From: JAWWPY01 sp963822825 | GTDB lineage: Bacteria; Actinomycetota; Actinomycetes; Streptosporangiales; Streptosporangiaceae | Direction: 5' to 3' | DNA length: 64,000 bases | Assembly (NCBI GenBank): GCA_963822825.1 | Contig: CAWGIW010000012.1 | Location: 488,620 to 552,619 of the forward strand | Shown: positions 1 to 8,479 of the stretch, piece by piece | Layout: every line of letters starts with the position of its first letter | Numbering within the stretch: the stretch's first letter is position 1 | Position numbers and translations under genes: made by a program | The notes under the pieces: generated by a model | Seen by the model: only the letters and a program-made list of their open reading frames with translations | Told to the model about the DNA's origin: nothing | Database searches by the model: none

Positions 1-1
1 T

Positions 2-685
2 GGTGTCACCTTCCGGCAGATGTTCCGGAAGGTGGATACCGTCCAGTATCCCGAGGAGAAGGTCCCCACCGCGCCCCGCTTCCACGGCCGCCACCAGCTC
101 AACCGCTGGCCGGACGGGCTGGAAAAGTGCATCGGCTGCGAATTGTGCGCCTGGGCGTGCCCCGCCGACGCCATCTACGTGGAGGGTGCCGACAACACCG
201 AGGACGGGCGCTATTCCCCAGGTGAGCGGTACGGGAGCGTCTACCAGATCAATTACCTGCGCTGCATCCTGTGCGGGCTGTGCGTCGAGGCGTGCCCGAC
301 CCGGGCGCTGACCATGACCAACGAGTACGAACTGGCCGACGACAACCGCGAAAGCCTCATCTGGACGAAGGAGCAGCTGGTCGTTCCGCTGCAGCTGGGC
401 ATGGAGGCACCGCCGCATCCGATGCGGCTCGGCCAGACCGAGCAGGACTACTACCTGCTCGGCTCCTCGGATGCCACCAGGTTGGCCGAGCCGGGCGGGT
501 CGGGAACGTCGGCCGCGTCGGACGTGGCGGACGCGTCGGCCACGCCGTCCGCAGCGGCCACGCCGGGTGGGACGGAGACGCCGGCCACGCCGGATGAAAC
601 CGGTATCCCCGCTACGCCGGGTGAGACCAGCACCCCGGCTGGGCCGGGCGAGACCAGCACCGAGCAGACCGGGGCCGAGCGGTGA
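2..685 (+). CDS. nuoI: NADH-quinone oxidoreductase subunit I (5'-truncated by window edge)
   Basis: Complex I subunit carrying two [4Fe-4S] clusters (N6a/N6b) that pass electrons to NuoB in the peripheral arm. The reading frame is open from base 2, so the start lies before the window. Visible are the two 8Fe-ferredoxin motifs CIGCELCAWACP and CILCGLCVEACP and the family segment LNRWPDGLEKC just before the first. After about residue 160 the protein runs into a low-complexity Ala/Thr/Pro/Gly tail of some 60 residues with TPGET-like units, which ordinary NuoI lacks. The stop overlaps the next start (GTGA at 682-685), so translation is probably coupled to nuoJ. Identity is certain; any role for the tail is unknown. 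Confidence 0.96.
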   Translation, partial: GVTFRQMFRKVDTVQYPEEKVPTAPRFHGRHQLNRWPDGLEKCIGCELCAWACPADAIYVEGADNTEDGRYSPGERYGSVYQINYLRCILCGLCVEACPTRALTMTNEYELADDNRESLIWTKEQLVVPLQLGMEAPPHPMRLGQTEQDYYLLGSSDATRLAEPGGSGTSAASDVADASATPSAAATPGGTETPATPDETGIPATPGETSTPAGPGETSTEQTGAER

Positions 686-1962
686 TCCACGGCGGGCTGA
701 TCCACGGCGGGGTGATACACGGCGGGGTGATACACGGCGGGGTGCTGGCCGTGAGCGGTGCCGCGTCGGCGGCCGAGTCCACGCTGTTCTGGGTGCTGGC
801 CGTCCTGGCCGTGGCCGCGGCCCTGGGCATGATCCTGGCCCGCCGGGCCGTGCACTGCGCCGTGCTGCTCGCCGTGGTGATGCTCTCGCTCGCGGTCCTC
901 TACGCCTTGCAGAACGCGCCGTTCCTGGCCTTCGTCCAGGTGATCGTGTACACCGGCGCCGTGCTGATGCTCTTCCTCTTCGTGCTGATGATCGTCGGGG
1001 TCAGCGCGCCGGACTCGCTCGTGGAGACCATCAGGGGCCAGCGCCTGGCCGCGGGTGTCGTGGGTATCGGCCTGCTGGTGCTGCTCGGCCTCGTCGTGGG
1101 GCATGCGGCCCTGCCCGCCGACACCGTCCCGAGCGGCTCGTTCGGAACGTCCAACTTGACCGGGATCGCCACCCTGATCTTCACCCGGTACGTGTTCCCG
1201 TTCGAGGTGACCAGCGCCCTGCTGATCACCGCGGGACTCGGCGCCATGGTGCTCGCCCACCGGGAGCGGACCTCGCCCAAGCCGACGCAGCGCAGCTTGT
1301 CCAAGCTCCGGGTGGCCAGCGGGCGCCCGGCTCCACTGCCGGGGCCCGGGACGTACGCGCGGCACAACGCCGTGGACATGCCCGCGCTGCTGCCCGACGG
1401 CAGTCCGGCCCGGCTCTCGGTCAGCCCGGTCATCGCCAGCCGGCGCGCTGGCCTGGCGCGGGGTGGCTCAGGGTGGGGCCAGGTCACTCCAGAGCTTGGC
1501 CAGGATGAAGGGCCGGGGCTTGGCCCGGGCGATCCGGGGGCTGGTCCCGGCGAAGGGCCGGGACCAGTGCCCTCCACCACGGGGCCCTCCACCACCGGGG
1601 CCCTCCACCACGGGACCGTCCGCAACGGGACCGTCCGCCACGGAACAGGAGGATGCGCGGTCATGAGCCCAGGACACTTCGTGGCGCTGGCGGTGATCCT
1701 CTTCGTGATCGGCGCGGTCGGCGTGCTGGTGCGCCGCAACGCGATAGTCGTGTTCATGTGTGTCGAGCTCATGCTGAATGCGGTCAACCTCGCGTTCGTC
1801 GCCTTCGCGAGGATGCACGGAAACCTGGATGGCCAGGTCATCGCGTTCTTCGTGATGGTGGTGGCCGCGGCCGAGGTCGTGGTGGGCCTCGCGATCCTGA
1901 TGTCCATCTTCCGCACCCGCCAATCGGCGTCGGTGGATGATCCGAATCTGCTCAAATATTGA
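682..1962 (+). CDS. nuoJ: NADH-quinone oxidoreductase subunit J, continuous in frame with subunit K
   Basis: Membrane-arm subunit of proton-pumping complex I. The NuoJ part has five predicted membrane segments and the conserved stretch APFLAFVQVIVYTGAVLMLF, which includes the pi-bulge helix region of TM3. No stop codon follows it. The frame runs through a polar linker rich in Gly, Pro, Thr and His straight into NuoK, giving 426 codons. Start choice is uncertain: GTG at 682 overlaps the nuoI stop but adds an IHGGV repeat, while GTG at 751 gives a normal NuoJ N-terminus. NuoJ and NuoK are normally separate proteins, so this is either a fusion or read-through with internal initiation at 1663. 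Confidence 0.85.
   Translation: MIHGGLIHGGVIHGGVIHGGVLAVSGAASAAESTLFWVLAVLAVAAALGMILARRAVHCAVLLAVVMLSLAVLYALQNAPFLAFVQVIVYTGAVLMLFLFVLMIVGVSAPDSLVETIRGQRLAAGVVGIGLLVLLGLVVGHAALPADTVPSGSFGTSNLTGIATLIFTRYVFPFEVTSALLITAGLGAMVLAHRERTSPKPTQRSLSKLRVASGRPAPLPGPGTYARHNAVDMPALLPDGSPARLSVSPVIASRRAGLARGGSGWGQVTPELGQDEGPGLGPGDPGAGPGEGPGPVPSTTGPSTTGALHHGTVRNGTVRHGTGGCAVMSPGHFVALAVILFVIGAVGVLVRRNAIVVFMCVELMLNAVNLAFVAFARMHGNLDGQVIAFFVMVVAAAEVVVGLAILMSIFRTRQSASVDDPNLLKY
685..744 (+). repeat. Four 15-bp tandem repeats at the nuoI/nuoJ junction
   Basis: Four near-identical 15-bp units (atMcacggcggggtg type) follow the nuoI stop. In the nuoJ frame each encodes IHGG plus Val or Leu. Most units end in GTG, offering several alternative GTG starts preceded by a G-rich, ribosome-binding-site-like stretch. 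Confidence 0.85.
1567..1645 (+). repeat. Short imperfect tandem repeats in the nuoJ-nuoK linker
   Basis: Units of about 15-16 bp (ccctccaccacgggg type, then accgtccgcmacggg type) are repeated two to three times each. All keep the nuoJ-nuoK frame open. Expansion or contraction here may have removed the original nuoJ stop. Confidence 0.75.
1663..1962 (+). CDS. nuoK: NADH-quinone oxidoreductase subunit K
   Basis: Small membrane subunit of complex I next to NuoJ and NuoA, with three transmembrane helices. The ATG at 1663 is preceded by CAGGAGG at 1646-1652, a good Shine-Dalgarno site with about 10 bases of spacing, and gives 99 aa, the usual NuoK length. Conserved Glu residues sit in FMCVELMLNAVNL (TM2) and in AAAEVVVGLAI (TM3), matching the MrpC-like proton-path glutamates. 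The same frame is open upstream into nuoJ, so the protein may be made alone, as a NuoJ-NuoK fusion, or both. nuoL follows after 52 bases. Confidence 0.93.
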   Translation: MSPGHFVALAVILFVIGAVGVLVRRNAIVVFMCVELMLNAVNLAFVAFARMHGNLDGQVIAFFVMVVAAAEVVVGLAILMSIFRTRQSASVDDPNLLKY

Positions 1963-2014
1963 CCCCTGGTCGTGGGGTTCGCCCCCTGGGTCAGCACCGT
2001 AGAAGGGTAGGGCA

Positions 2015-3958
2015 GTGACAGGCTCACTTGCGGCCGCACACGCGGCCGTGACCCCGCCCGCGGCCACCATGGCCGCGGCCGGAGTGCAGCGCGCGGCGTG
2101 GCTGCTGCTCGCGTTCCCGCTGGCCGGTGCGGTGGTGCTGCTGCTCGGCGGGAAGCGCACCAACCGCTGGGGACACCTGCTGGGCGTCGCCATGCCGGTG
2201 GCCGCGTTCGTCTACGGCGTGATCGCCTTCTTCGCGATGCTCGGCTACCCGGCCAGTCAGCGCAGCAGAGACCTGCAGGTGTACTCGTGGATCGCGGTCG
2301 GCGCGTTCAAGGTGAACGTCGGGCTCCAGCTCGACCAGCTGTCGATCAGCTTCGTGCTGCTGATCACCGGGGTCGGCTCGCTGATTCATATCTTCGCGGT
2401 CGGCTACATGGCCAGCGACCCGGAGCGGCGGCGGTTCTTTGGCTACATGAACCTGTTCCTCGCCTCGATGCTGCTGCTGGTCCTGGCCGATAACTACCTG
2501 CTGATGTATGCGGGCTGGGAAGGCGTAGGCCTGGCCTCCTACCTGCTGATCGGCTTCTGGCAGTTCAAGCCGGCCGCGGCGGTCGCGGCCAAGAAGGCCT
2601 TCATCGCGAACCGGGTCGGCGACGCCGGGCTGTCGCTGGCCATCATGCTCCTGTTCGCGACGTACGGCACGGTGACGTTCAGCGGGGTGTTCTTCCGCCC
2701 CGGCTCGGCGGGCAGCGGCGTGCTCACCGCGATCGGGTTGCTGCTGCTGCTCGGCGCGTGTGGCAAGTCCGCCCAGTTGCCGCTGCAGTCCTGGCTGCTT
2801 GACGCGATGGAAGGTCCCACTCCCGTGTCGGCGCTGATCCACGCCGCGACCATGGTGACCGCCGGCGTCTACCTGATCGTCCGGTCTGCCCCCATCTTCA
2901 ACCTTTCGCCGACCGCTCGCCTGGCCGTGACGGTCGTCGGCGCGGCGACGCTGTTGTTCGGTGCGATCATCGGCTGTGCCAAGGATGACATCAAGAAGGC
3001 GCTGGCCGGTTCGACGATGAGCCAGATCGGCTACATGATGCTAGCCGCGGGGCTCGGGCCTGCGGGCTACGTGTTCGCGATCGCCCACCTGATCGCGCAC
3101 GGCTTCTTCAAGGCCGGGCTGTTCCTCGGGGCCGGAGCGATAAAGCATGAGATGAACGACGAGGTGGACATGCGCCGCTTCGGCGGGCTGCGCTCGGTCA
3201 TGCCCATCACGTTCGTCACGTTCACGCTCGGTTATCTCGCGATCATCGGCGTGCCGCCGCTCTCGGGCTTTTTCACCAAGGACGCGATCATCGAAGCGGC
3301 CTTTGCCAAGGGCGGCACCTCGGGGGCCATCCTCGGCGGCGCGGCGCTGCTCGGCGCGGGGATCACCGCGTTCTACATGACCCGCGTGATGTTCATGACC
3401 TTCTTCGGCGAGCGCCGGTGGGCGGAGTCGGCCCACCCGCACGAGGTGCCCCCCGTGATGACCTCACCGATGGTGATTCTGGCCGTCGGCTCCGTGGGCG
3501 CGGGCGGATTCCTGATCCTCGGCAACCGGTTCATGAACTTCTTGTCGCCGCTGGTCGGCGCCCCGCCGGTCAGCCACGGGCCGTGGACGACGTCCGGTAT
3601 CGCATCGCTCGCGCTCGTGGTGGCCGGGGCGGCCATCGCCTGGGCCATGTACGGGCGGCGCCCGGTGCCCGCGGTCGCGCCCGCGGGGAGGTTCCCGGTC
3701 GTGGCGGCACGCAAGGACCTGTACGGTGACGCGTTCAACGAGTCGGTGCTGATGCGGCCGGGCCAGTGGCTGACCAGGCTGTCGGTGTACTTCGACAACC
3801 GGGGCGTGGACGGCCTGGTGAACACCCTCGCCGCGACCGTGGGCGGCTCGTCTGGCCGGTTGCGCCGGGTGCAGACCGGGTTCGTCCGTTCTTATGCCCT
3901 GTCCATGTTCGTCGGCGCGGTGCTGCTCGTCGGCGCGCTGCTCCTAGTGCGGATCTAA
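2015..3958 (+). CDS. nuoL: NADH-quinone oxidoreductase subunit L
   Basis: Distal Mrp-antiporter-like proton-pumping subunit of complex I, 647 aa, within the normal NuoL range. Diagnostic are the GWEGVGLASYLLIGFW segment (TM5 Glu), the KKAFIANRVGDAG segment and the run from GKSAQLPLQSWLLDAMEGPTP into LIHAATMVTAGVYL. The C-terminal part ends with a further membrane helix, as expected for the lateral-helix region. The start is GTG at 2015 behind AAGGGTAGG; an Ala-rich stretch precedes the first helix. nuoM starts 13 bases after the stop. Confidence 0.97.
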   Translation: MTGSLAAAHAAVTPPAATMAAAGVQRAAWLLLAFPLAGAVVLLLGGKRTNRWGHLLGVAMPVAAFVYGVIAFFAMLGYPASQRSRDLQVYSWIAVGAFKVNVGLQLDQLSISFVLLITGVGSLIHIFAVGYMASDPERRRFFGYMNLFLASMLLLVLADNYLLMYAGWEGVGLASYLLIGFWQFKPAAAVAAKKAFIANRVGDAGLSLAIMLLFATYGTVTFSGVFFRPGSAGSGVLTAIGLLLLLGACGKSAQLPLQSWLLDAMEGPTPVSALIHAATMVTAGVYLIVRSAPIFNLSPTARLAVTVVGAATLLFGAIIGCAKDDIKKALAGSTMSQIGYMMLAAGLGPAGYVFAIAHLIAHGFFKAGLFLGAGAIKHEMNDEVDMRRFGGLRSVMPITFVTFTLGYLAIIGVPPLSGFFTKDAIIEAAFAKGGTSGAILGGAALLGAGITAFYMTRVMFMTFFGERRWAESAHPHEVPPVMTSPMVILAVGSVGAGGFLILGNRFMNFLSPLVGAPPVSHGPWTTSGIASLALVVAGAAIAWAMYGRRPVPAVAPAGRFPVVAARKDLYGDAFNESVLMRPGQWLTRLSVYFDNRGVDGLVNTLAATVGGSSGRLRRVQTGFVRSYALSMFVGAVLLVGALLLVRI

Positions 3959-3971
3959 GGCGGCCGACCCC

Positions 3972-5642
3972 ATGAGCACGTTCCCCTGGCTGACGGTGAC
4001 CGGCGCGATCCCGCTGGTCGGCGCGCTGGTGATCTCGGTTACCCCGGGCGCGTCGGCCCCGGGTGCCGAGGCGGACCGGCAGGCCCGGCAGTTGCTGGTC
4101 AAGCGGCTGGCATTGGCGTTCTCGCTGGTCACCCTCGCGGTGACGATCGCGATGATGGTCAGGTTCTCACCGGGTGGCGCGGATTTCCAGTTCACCCAGA
4201 CGTACCAGTGGATCCCTCAGTTCGGCGTGCACTACGCGGTCGGCGTGGATGGCATCGCGCTGGTGCTGATCGGCCTGACCGCGGTGCTGATGCCGGTGGT
4301 CATCCTCGCCTCCTGGAACGACGCCGACGGCAGCCCGCGCCCCGGTCTGGGCTCGGCCAGTGAGCAAGCCGCGGGCGAGCAAGCCGGCGGCGAGCGGGTC
4401 AGCGGCGAGGGGCGCCCGCGGCGCAGCGTGAAGACCTACTTCGCATTGCTGCTGATCCTCGAGACGATGATCATTGGCGTGTTCGCGGCCACCGACGTGT
4501 TCCTCTTCTACGTGTTCTTCGAGGCCATGCTGATCCCGATGTATTTCCTGATCGGCAGTTTCGGCGTGGGGCAGCGCCAGTACGCCGCGGTCAAGTTCCT
4601 GCTGTACAGCCTGTTCGGCGGGCTGCTCATGCTGGTCGCGGTGATCGCGGTGTACGTCTACTCGGCCCGGGGCGGGCACCCGGGCACCTTCCTGTTCAGC
4701 CAGCTCACCCACGTTGCGTTCAGCCCGGGCACGTCCCGGTGGCTGTTCCTCGGCTTCTTCATCGCGTTCGCGATCAAGGCGCCGTTGTGGCCGTTCCACA
4801 CCTGGCTGCCGGACGCCGCCACGGCCGCCCAGCCCGGCACCGCGGTGCTGCTGGTCGGCGTGCTCGACAAGGTCGGCACGTTCGGGATGATCCGGTACTG
4901 CCTGGAGCTGTTCCCGTCGGCCACGCGGTACTTCACGCCGCTCATCCTCACGCTCGCCGTGATCGCGGTCCTGTACGGGGCGATCGTGGCGATCGGCCAG
5001 GCGGACATGAAGCGGCTCATCGCCTACACGTCCGTCTCCCACTTCGGTTTCATCGTGCTCGGCATCTTCGTGCTGACCAGCCAGGGCCAGTCGGGCGCGA
5101 CCCTGTACATGGTGAACCACGGGCTGGCCACCGGCGCGCTGTTCCTGATCGCCGGTTTCATGATCGTCCGCCGCCGTTCGCAGCGGATCGCCGACTACGG
5201 CGGCGTGCAGAAGGTCGCTCCCGTCCTCGCGGGGCTGTTCCTGATCTCCGGCCTGGCCGGGCTCTCCCTGCCGGGCCTGTCCACGTTCGTCAGCGAGTTT
5301 CTCGTCCTGGTCGGCACGTTTACCCGGTACAAGGTGGCGGCCTCGTTCGCCACGGTGGGCATCATCCTGGCCGCTATCTACATCCTGTGGATGTACCAGC
5401 GCACCATGACCGGCCCCGTGCGCGAGCAGGTGGCCCAGATGCCCGACCTGCGGCCCCGGGAACTGTGGGCGGTGGGGCCGCTGATCGCGCTGATCATCGC
5501 GTTCGGTGTCTATCCGAAGCCGCTGCTTGACATCATCAATCCCGCGGTCCACCAGACCCTGGTGCAGATGCACGCCACTGACCCGGTGGCTCCGCACCAG
5601 GCACCAAGCAGCGCGCTGAGCCCGAAGGGAACGACCCCGTGA
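3972..5642 (+). CDS. nuoM: NADH-quinone oxidoreductase subunit M
   Basis: Second antiporter-like proton-pumping subunit of complex I, 556 aa. Recognisable are FFEAMLIPMYFLIG (with the conserved TM5 Glu), KAPLWPFHTWLPDAATAAQPG, and the GQADMKRLIAYTSVSHFGF block. Between the third and fourth helices (about residues 117-155) there is a hydrophilic insert with repeated AGEQAGGE-like units, which typical NuoM lacks. It resembles the low-complexity expansions elsewhere in this operon. The stop overlaps the GTG start of nuoN (5639-5642). Confidence 0.97.
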   Translation: MSTFPWLTVTGAIPLVGALVISVTPGASAPGAEADRQARQLLVKRLALAFSLVTLAVTIAMMVRFSPGGADFQFTQTYQWIPQFGVHYAVGVDGIALVLIGLTAVLMPVVILASWNDADGSPRPGLGSASEQAAGEQAGGERVSGEGRPRRSVKTYFALLLILETMIIGVFAATDVFLFYVFFEAMLIPMYFLIGSFGVGQRQYAAVKFLLYSLFGGLLMLVAVIAVYVYSARGGHPGTFLFSQLTHVAFSPGTSRWLFLGFFIAFAIKAPLWPFHTWLPDAATAAQPGTAVLLVGVLDKVGTFGMIRYCLELFPSATRYFTPLILTLAVIAVLYGAIVAIGQADMKRLIAYTSVSHFGFIVLGIFVLTSQGQSGATLYMVNHGLATGALFLIAGFMIVRRRSQRIADYGGVQKVAPVLAGLFLISGLAGLSLPGLSTFVSEFLVLVGTFTRYKVAASFATVGIILAAIYILWMYQRTMTGPVREQVAQMPDLRPRELWAVGPLIALIIAFGVYPKPLLDIINPAVHQTLVQMHATDPVAPHQAPSSALSPKGTTP

Positions 5643-7228
5643 CCGGGATCTCTGGGACGCTCGCGGCGGCGGACATCGCGTCGCCGCACATCGAGTACGG
5701 TCAGCTCTCGCCGATGCTGCTGGTCTTCGGCGCGGCCGTGGCCGGGGTGCTCGTGGAGGCGTTCGTGCCCCGGTCCCGGCGGCGCGACATCCATCTCGTG
5801 CTCACGCTGGGCGGCCTCGCCGCGGCTTTCGCCCTGACCATCCTGGTCGCCGCGACCTCGTCACTGTTCGCCGGCGGCAGCCCCGGGCATATCGCGGCGA
5901 TGGGCGCGGTGGCGATGGACGGTCCGACCCTGTTCATCTGGGGCACGATCCTGGTGCTCGCCTTCGTCAGCGTGCTGCTCATCGCCGAGTCCTCGCACGA
6001 GGTGAGCCCGTTCGCGGCCCAGGCCGCGGCCATCCCGGGCAGTGTCGAGGAGCGCGAGGGGCTGCTGGCCGGAATCACGCACACCGAGGTCTACCCGCTG
6101 ACCCTGTTCGCGGTCGGCGGCATGCTGCTCTTCCCGGCCTCCAATGACCTGCTCACCATGTTCGTCGCGCTCGAAGTGCTCTCGCTCCCGCTCTACCTGC
6201 TGTGCGGCATGGCGCGGCGGCGCCGGCTGCTCTCGCAGGAGGCGGCGATGAAGTACTTTCTGCTCGGCGCGTTCTCGTCGGCGTTCTTCCTGTTCGGCAT
6301 CGCCATGCTGTACGGGTTCTCGGGTTCGGTGTCCCTGGGCGCCATCGCGTCGGCGGCGTCCTCCAACACCGGGAGCGCCACGCTCCTCTACGCCGGGATC
6401 GGGCTGCTCGGCGTCGGGCTGCTGTTCAAGATCGGCGCGGTGCCGTTCCAGAGCTGGAAGCCGGACGTGTACCAGGGCGCCCCCACGCCGGTGACCGCGC
6501 TGATGGCGTCCTGCACCCTGGTCGCCGCGTTCGGTGCGCTGCTTCGCGTGTTCTATGTCGCGTTCGGCCAGCTGACCTGGGACTGGCGGCCGTTCATGTG
6601 GGTCGTGGCCATCCTCACCATGGTGGTCGGCGCGGTCATCGCGATTACCCAGACGGACGTGAAGCGGCTGCTCGCTTACTCCTCCATCGCCCACGCCGGG
6701 TTCGTGCTGACTGGAGTGGTCGCCGCGACCGCGTCCGGCCTGTCGGGGAGCCTGTTTTACCTCGCTGTCTACGGCTTCACGACCATCGGCGCGTTCGCGG
6801 TGGTGACCCTGGTGCGGGACCCGACCGGTGAGGCAGCGCACCTGTCCAGCTGGGCTGGCCTGGGCAAGCGCTCACCGCTGGTGGCCGGTATCTTCGCCTT
6901 CTTCCTCCTAGCGTTCGCCGGGATCCCGCTGACCAGCGGATTCACCGGAAAGTTCGCGGTCTTCCAGGCCGCAATCGCGGGTGGGGCGTTGCCACTGGTC
7001 ATCGTCGGGGTACTCAGCAGCGCCATCGCCGCGTTCTTCTACGTGCGGGTGATCGTGCTGATGTTCTTCAGCGATCCGGCGCCGGGCGGCCCAGCGGTGG
7101 TCACGCCCGGCCTGTTCACCGGCGTGGCCGTGGCGTTCGGCATCATCACGACCCTGGTTTTCGGCATTGTCCCGCAACCCCTGCTCAGCCTCGCGAACCA
7201 TGCGGCTCTCCATCTGTTCGTGCGCTGA
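5639..7228 (+). CDS. nuoN: NADH-quinone oxidoreductase subunit N
   Basis: Third antiporter-like subunit of the complex I membrane arm, 529 aa. Family marks are MFVALEVLSLPLYLLCG (TM5 Glu), the FKIGAVPFQSWKPDVYQG segment followed by TPVTALMAS, and QTDVKRLLAYSSIAHAGF. It starts with GTG inside the nuoM stop (GTGA), so translation is coupled. It is the last nuo gene of the operon; a 216-bp gap with a direct repeat separates it from the polyprenyl synthase. Confidence 0.97.
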   Translation: MTGISGTLAAADIASPHIEYGQLSPMLLVFGAAVAGVLVEAFVPRSRRRDIHLVLTLGGLAAAFALTILVAATSSLFAGGSPGHIAAMGAVAMDGPTLFIWGTILVLAFVSVLLIAESSHEVSPFAAQAAAIPGSVEEREGLLAGITHTEVYPLTLFAVGGMLLFPASNDLLTMFVALEVLSLPLYLLCGMARRRRLLSQEAAMKYFLLGAFSSAFFLFGIAMLYGFSGSVSLGAIASAASSNTGSATLLYAGIGLLGVGLLFKIGAVPFQSWKPDVYQGAPTPVTALMASCTLVAAFGALLRVFYVAFGQLTWDWRPFMWVVAILTMVVGAVIAITQTDVKRLLAYSSIAHAGFVLTGVVAATASGLSGSLFYLAVYGFTTIGAFAVVTLVRDPTGEAAHLSSWAGLGKRSPLVAGIFAFFLLAFAGIPLTSGFTGKFAVFQAAIAGGALPLVIVGVLSSAIAAFFYVRVIVLMFFSDPAPGGPAVVTPGLFTGVAVAFGIITTLVFGIVPQPLLSLANHAALHLFVR

Positions 7229-7230
7229 CC

Positions 7231-7326
7231 CGCGCGGGGTTTCCGGCCGCGCGGCGGTCCAGTTCAGCACCCGCCCGGCCGCCGGCCCGGTTGCCGCCGC
7301 GCGCGGGGTGTCCGGCCGCGCGGCGG
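7231..7326 (+). repeat. 27-bp direct repeat downstream of nuoN
   Basis: Two copies of a 27-bp GC-rich sequence (7231-7257 and 7300-7326) differ at one base and lie 69 bp apart in the nuoN to polyprenyl synthase gap. Each copy contains ccggccgcgcgg. No protein function is assigned to this gap. Confidence 0.7.
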
Positions 7327-7444
7327 CGGGCATATGTGGGATTACGGTGACTTGGGCCTGCCCCGGGAGCGGCTTGGCTGGACCAGGTCCCGCCTGGCCG
7401 GGGCGGCCCGGTGCCGCCGCGCTGAGCTACGACTGGGAGCCCGC

Positions 7445-8434
7445 GTGATCACTGCAGTCCCCGTGGAACTGCCCGATGCCGAGCTCGCCGCCGACATCGC
7501 CGACGGCCTGGCCCTGGTGGAGAAGTCGCTGGCCGAGGCGGCGCGAGCCGAGGAACCACTGCTCGCTGAGGCGTCGCAGCATCTCATCGACGCCGGCGGC
7601 AAAAGGTTCCGCGCCACGCTCGTGCTGCTCGCCGCGCAATTCGGCAACCCCAGGGACGAACGGGTGGTCCAGGCGGCGACGGCGATCGAACTGACCCACC
7701 TGGCCACGCTTTATCACGATGACGTGATGGATGAGGCGGCGATACGCCGCGGCCACCAGAGCGCGAACTCCCGGTGGACGAACACGATCGCCATTCTTAC
7801 CGGCGATTTCCTGTTCGCCCGCGCTTCCCGGATCCTGGCCGATCTCGGCGATGAGGCGATCCGGATACAGGCGGACACCTTCGCCCGGCTGGTCAGCGGC
7901 CAGATCGCCGAGACCCTGGGCCCGGCGCCTGGCCAGGACCCGCTCGTGCACTACCTCCGGGTGGTGGAGGACAAGACGGCGTCCCTCATCGCCACGGCGG
8001 GCCGGTTCGGCGCGATGTTCTCCGGGGCCCCGCCCGAGATCGCCGTGCGGATGGAGCCTGCCTGCGCCGCGATCGGCATCGCCTGGCAGTTGTCCGACGA
8101 CATCCTCGATGTGGCCAGCGAGTCGGCGCAGTCCGGTAAGACGCCCGGAACCGACCTGCGGGAGGGCATCCGGAGCCTGCCGGTGCTGCACGCGCTGCGG
8201 TCGGTCGGCGGTGACGGGCGTCTGCGCGAACTGCTCGCTGCCGACCTGACCGATGAGGTGCTGCACGGCGAGGCGCTTAAGTTGCTGCGCGCGCATCCGG
8301 CGATGGAAGCGGCCCGGTCCGACCTGCGGCGCTGGGTCAAGGCGGCCCGCGAGCAGATCTCCGGCCTCCCTGATGTTCCGGCGCGGGCCGCGTTCGAGTC
8401 TCTCTGTGTCTACGTGCTCGACCGCACCGGCTGA
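7445..8434 (+). CDS. Long-chain polyprenyl diphosphate synthase (menaquinone side chain)
   Basis: Trans-isoprenyl diphosphate synthase that elongates allylic diphosphates with isopentenyl diphosphate, most likely to supply the isoprenoid tail of menaquinone. The first Asp-rich motif is in LYHDDVMDEA and the second in LSDDILDVA. The N-terminal GGKRFRA motif and the GDFLFARAS segment also fit. GTG at 7445 is chosen because family homology starts there; the frame is open upstream to 7334, but that part translates as low-complexity sequence. The position behind nuoN is common in actinobacteria and fits co-supply of complex I's quinone acceptor. The exact chain length cannot be read from sequence. 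Confidence 0.92.
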   Translation: MITAVPVELPDAELAADIADGLALVEKSLAEAARAEEPLLAEASQHLIDAGGKRFRATLVLLAAQFGNPRDERVVQAATAIELTHLATLYHDDVMDEAAIRRGHQSANSRWTNTIAILTGDFLFARASRILADLGDEAIRIQADTFARLVSGQIAETLGPAPGQDPLVHYLRVVEDKTASLIATAGRFGAMFSGAPPEIAVRMEPACAAIGIAWQLSDDILDVASESAQSGKTPGTDLREGIRSLPVLHALRSVGGDGRLRELLAADLTDEVLHGEALKLLRAHPAMEAARSDLRRWVKAAREQISGLPDVPARAAFESLCVYVLDRTG

Positions 8435-8479
8435 TCGGCGCGCCAGGCCGCGGCCCCCAGCTTTTTATCCACGCCGCCC

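Noticed and set aside
4167..5597. Long antisense frame over nuoM (476 codons)
   Set aside because: It is the shadow of a GC-rich gene; its translation is Arg/His/Glu/Gln-rich without any family, while nuoM is certain.
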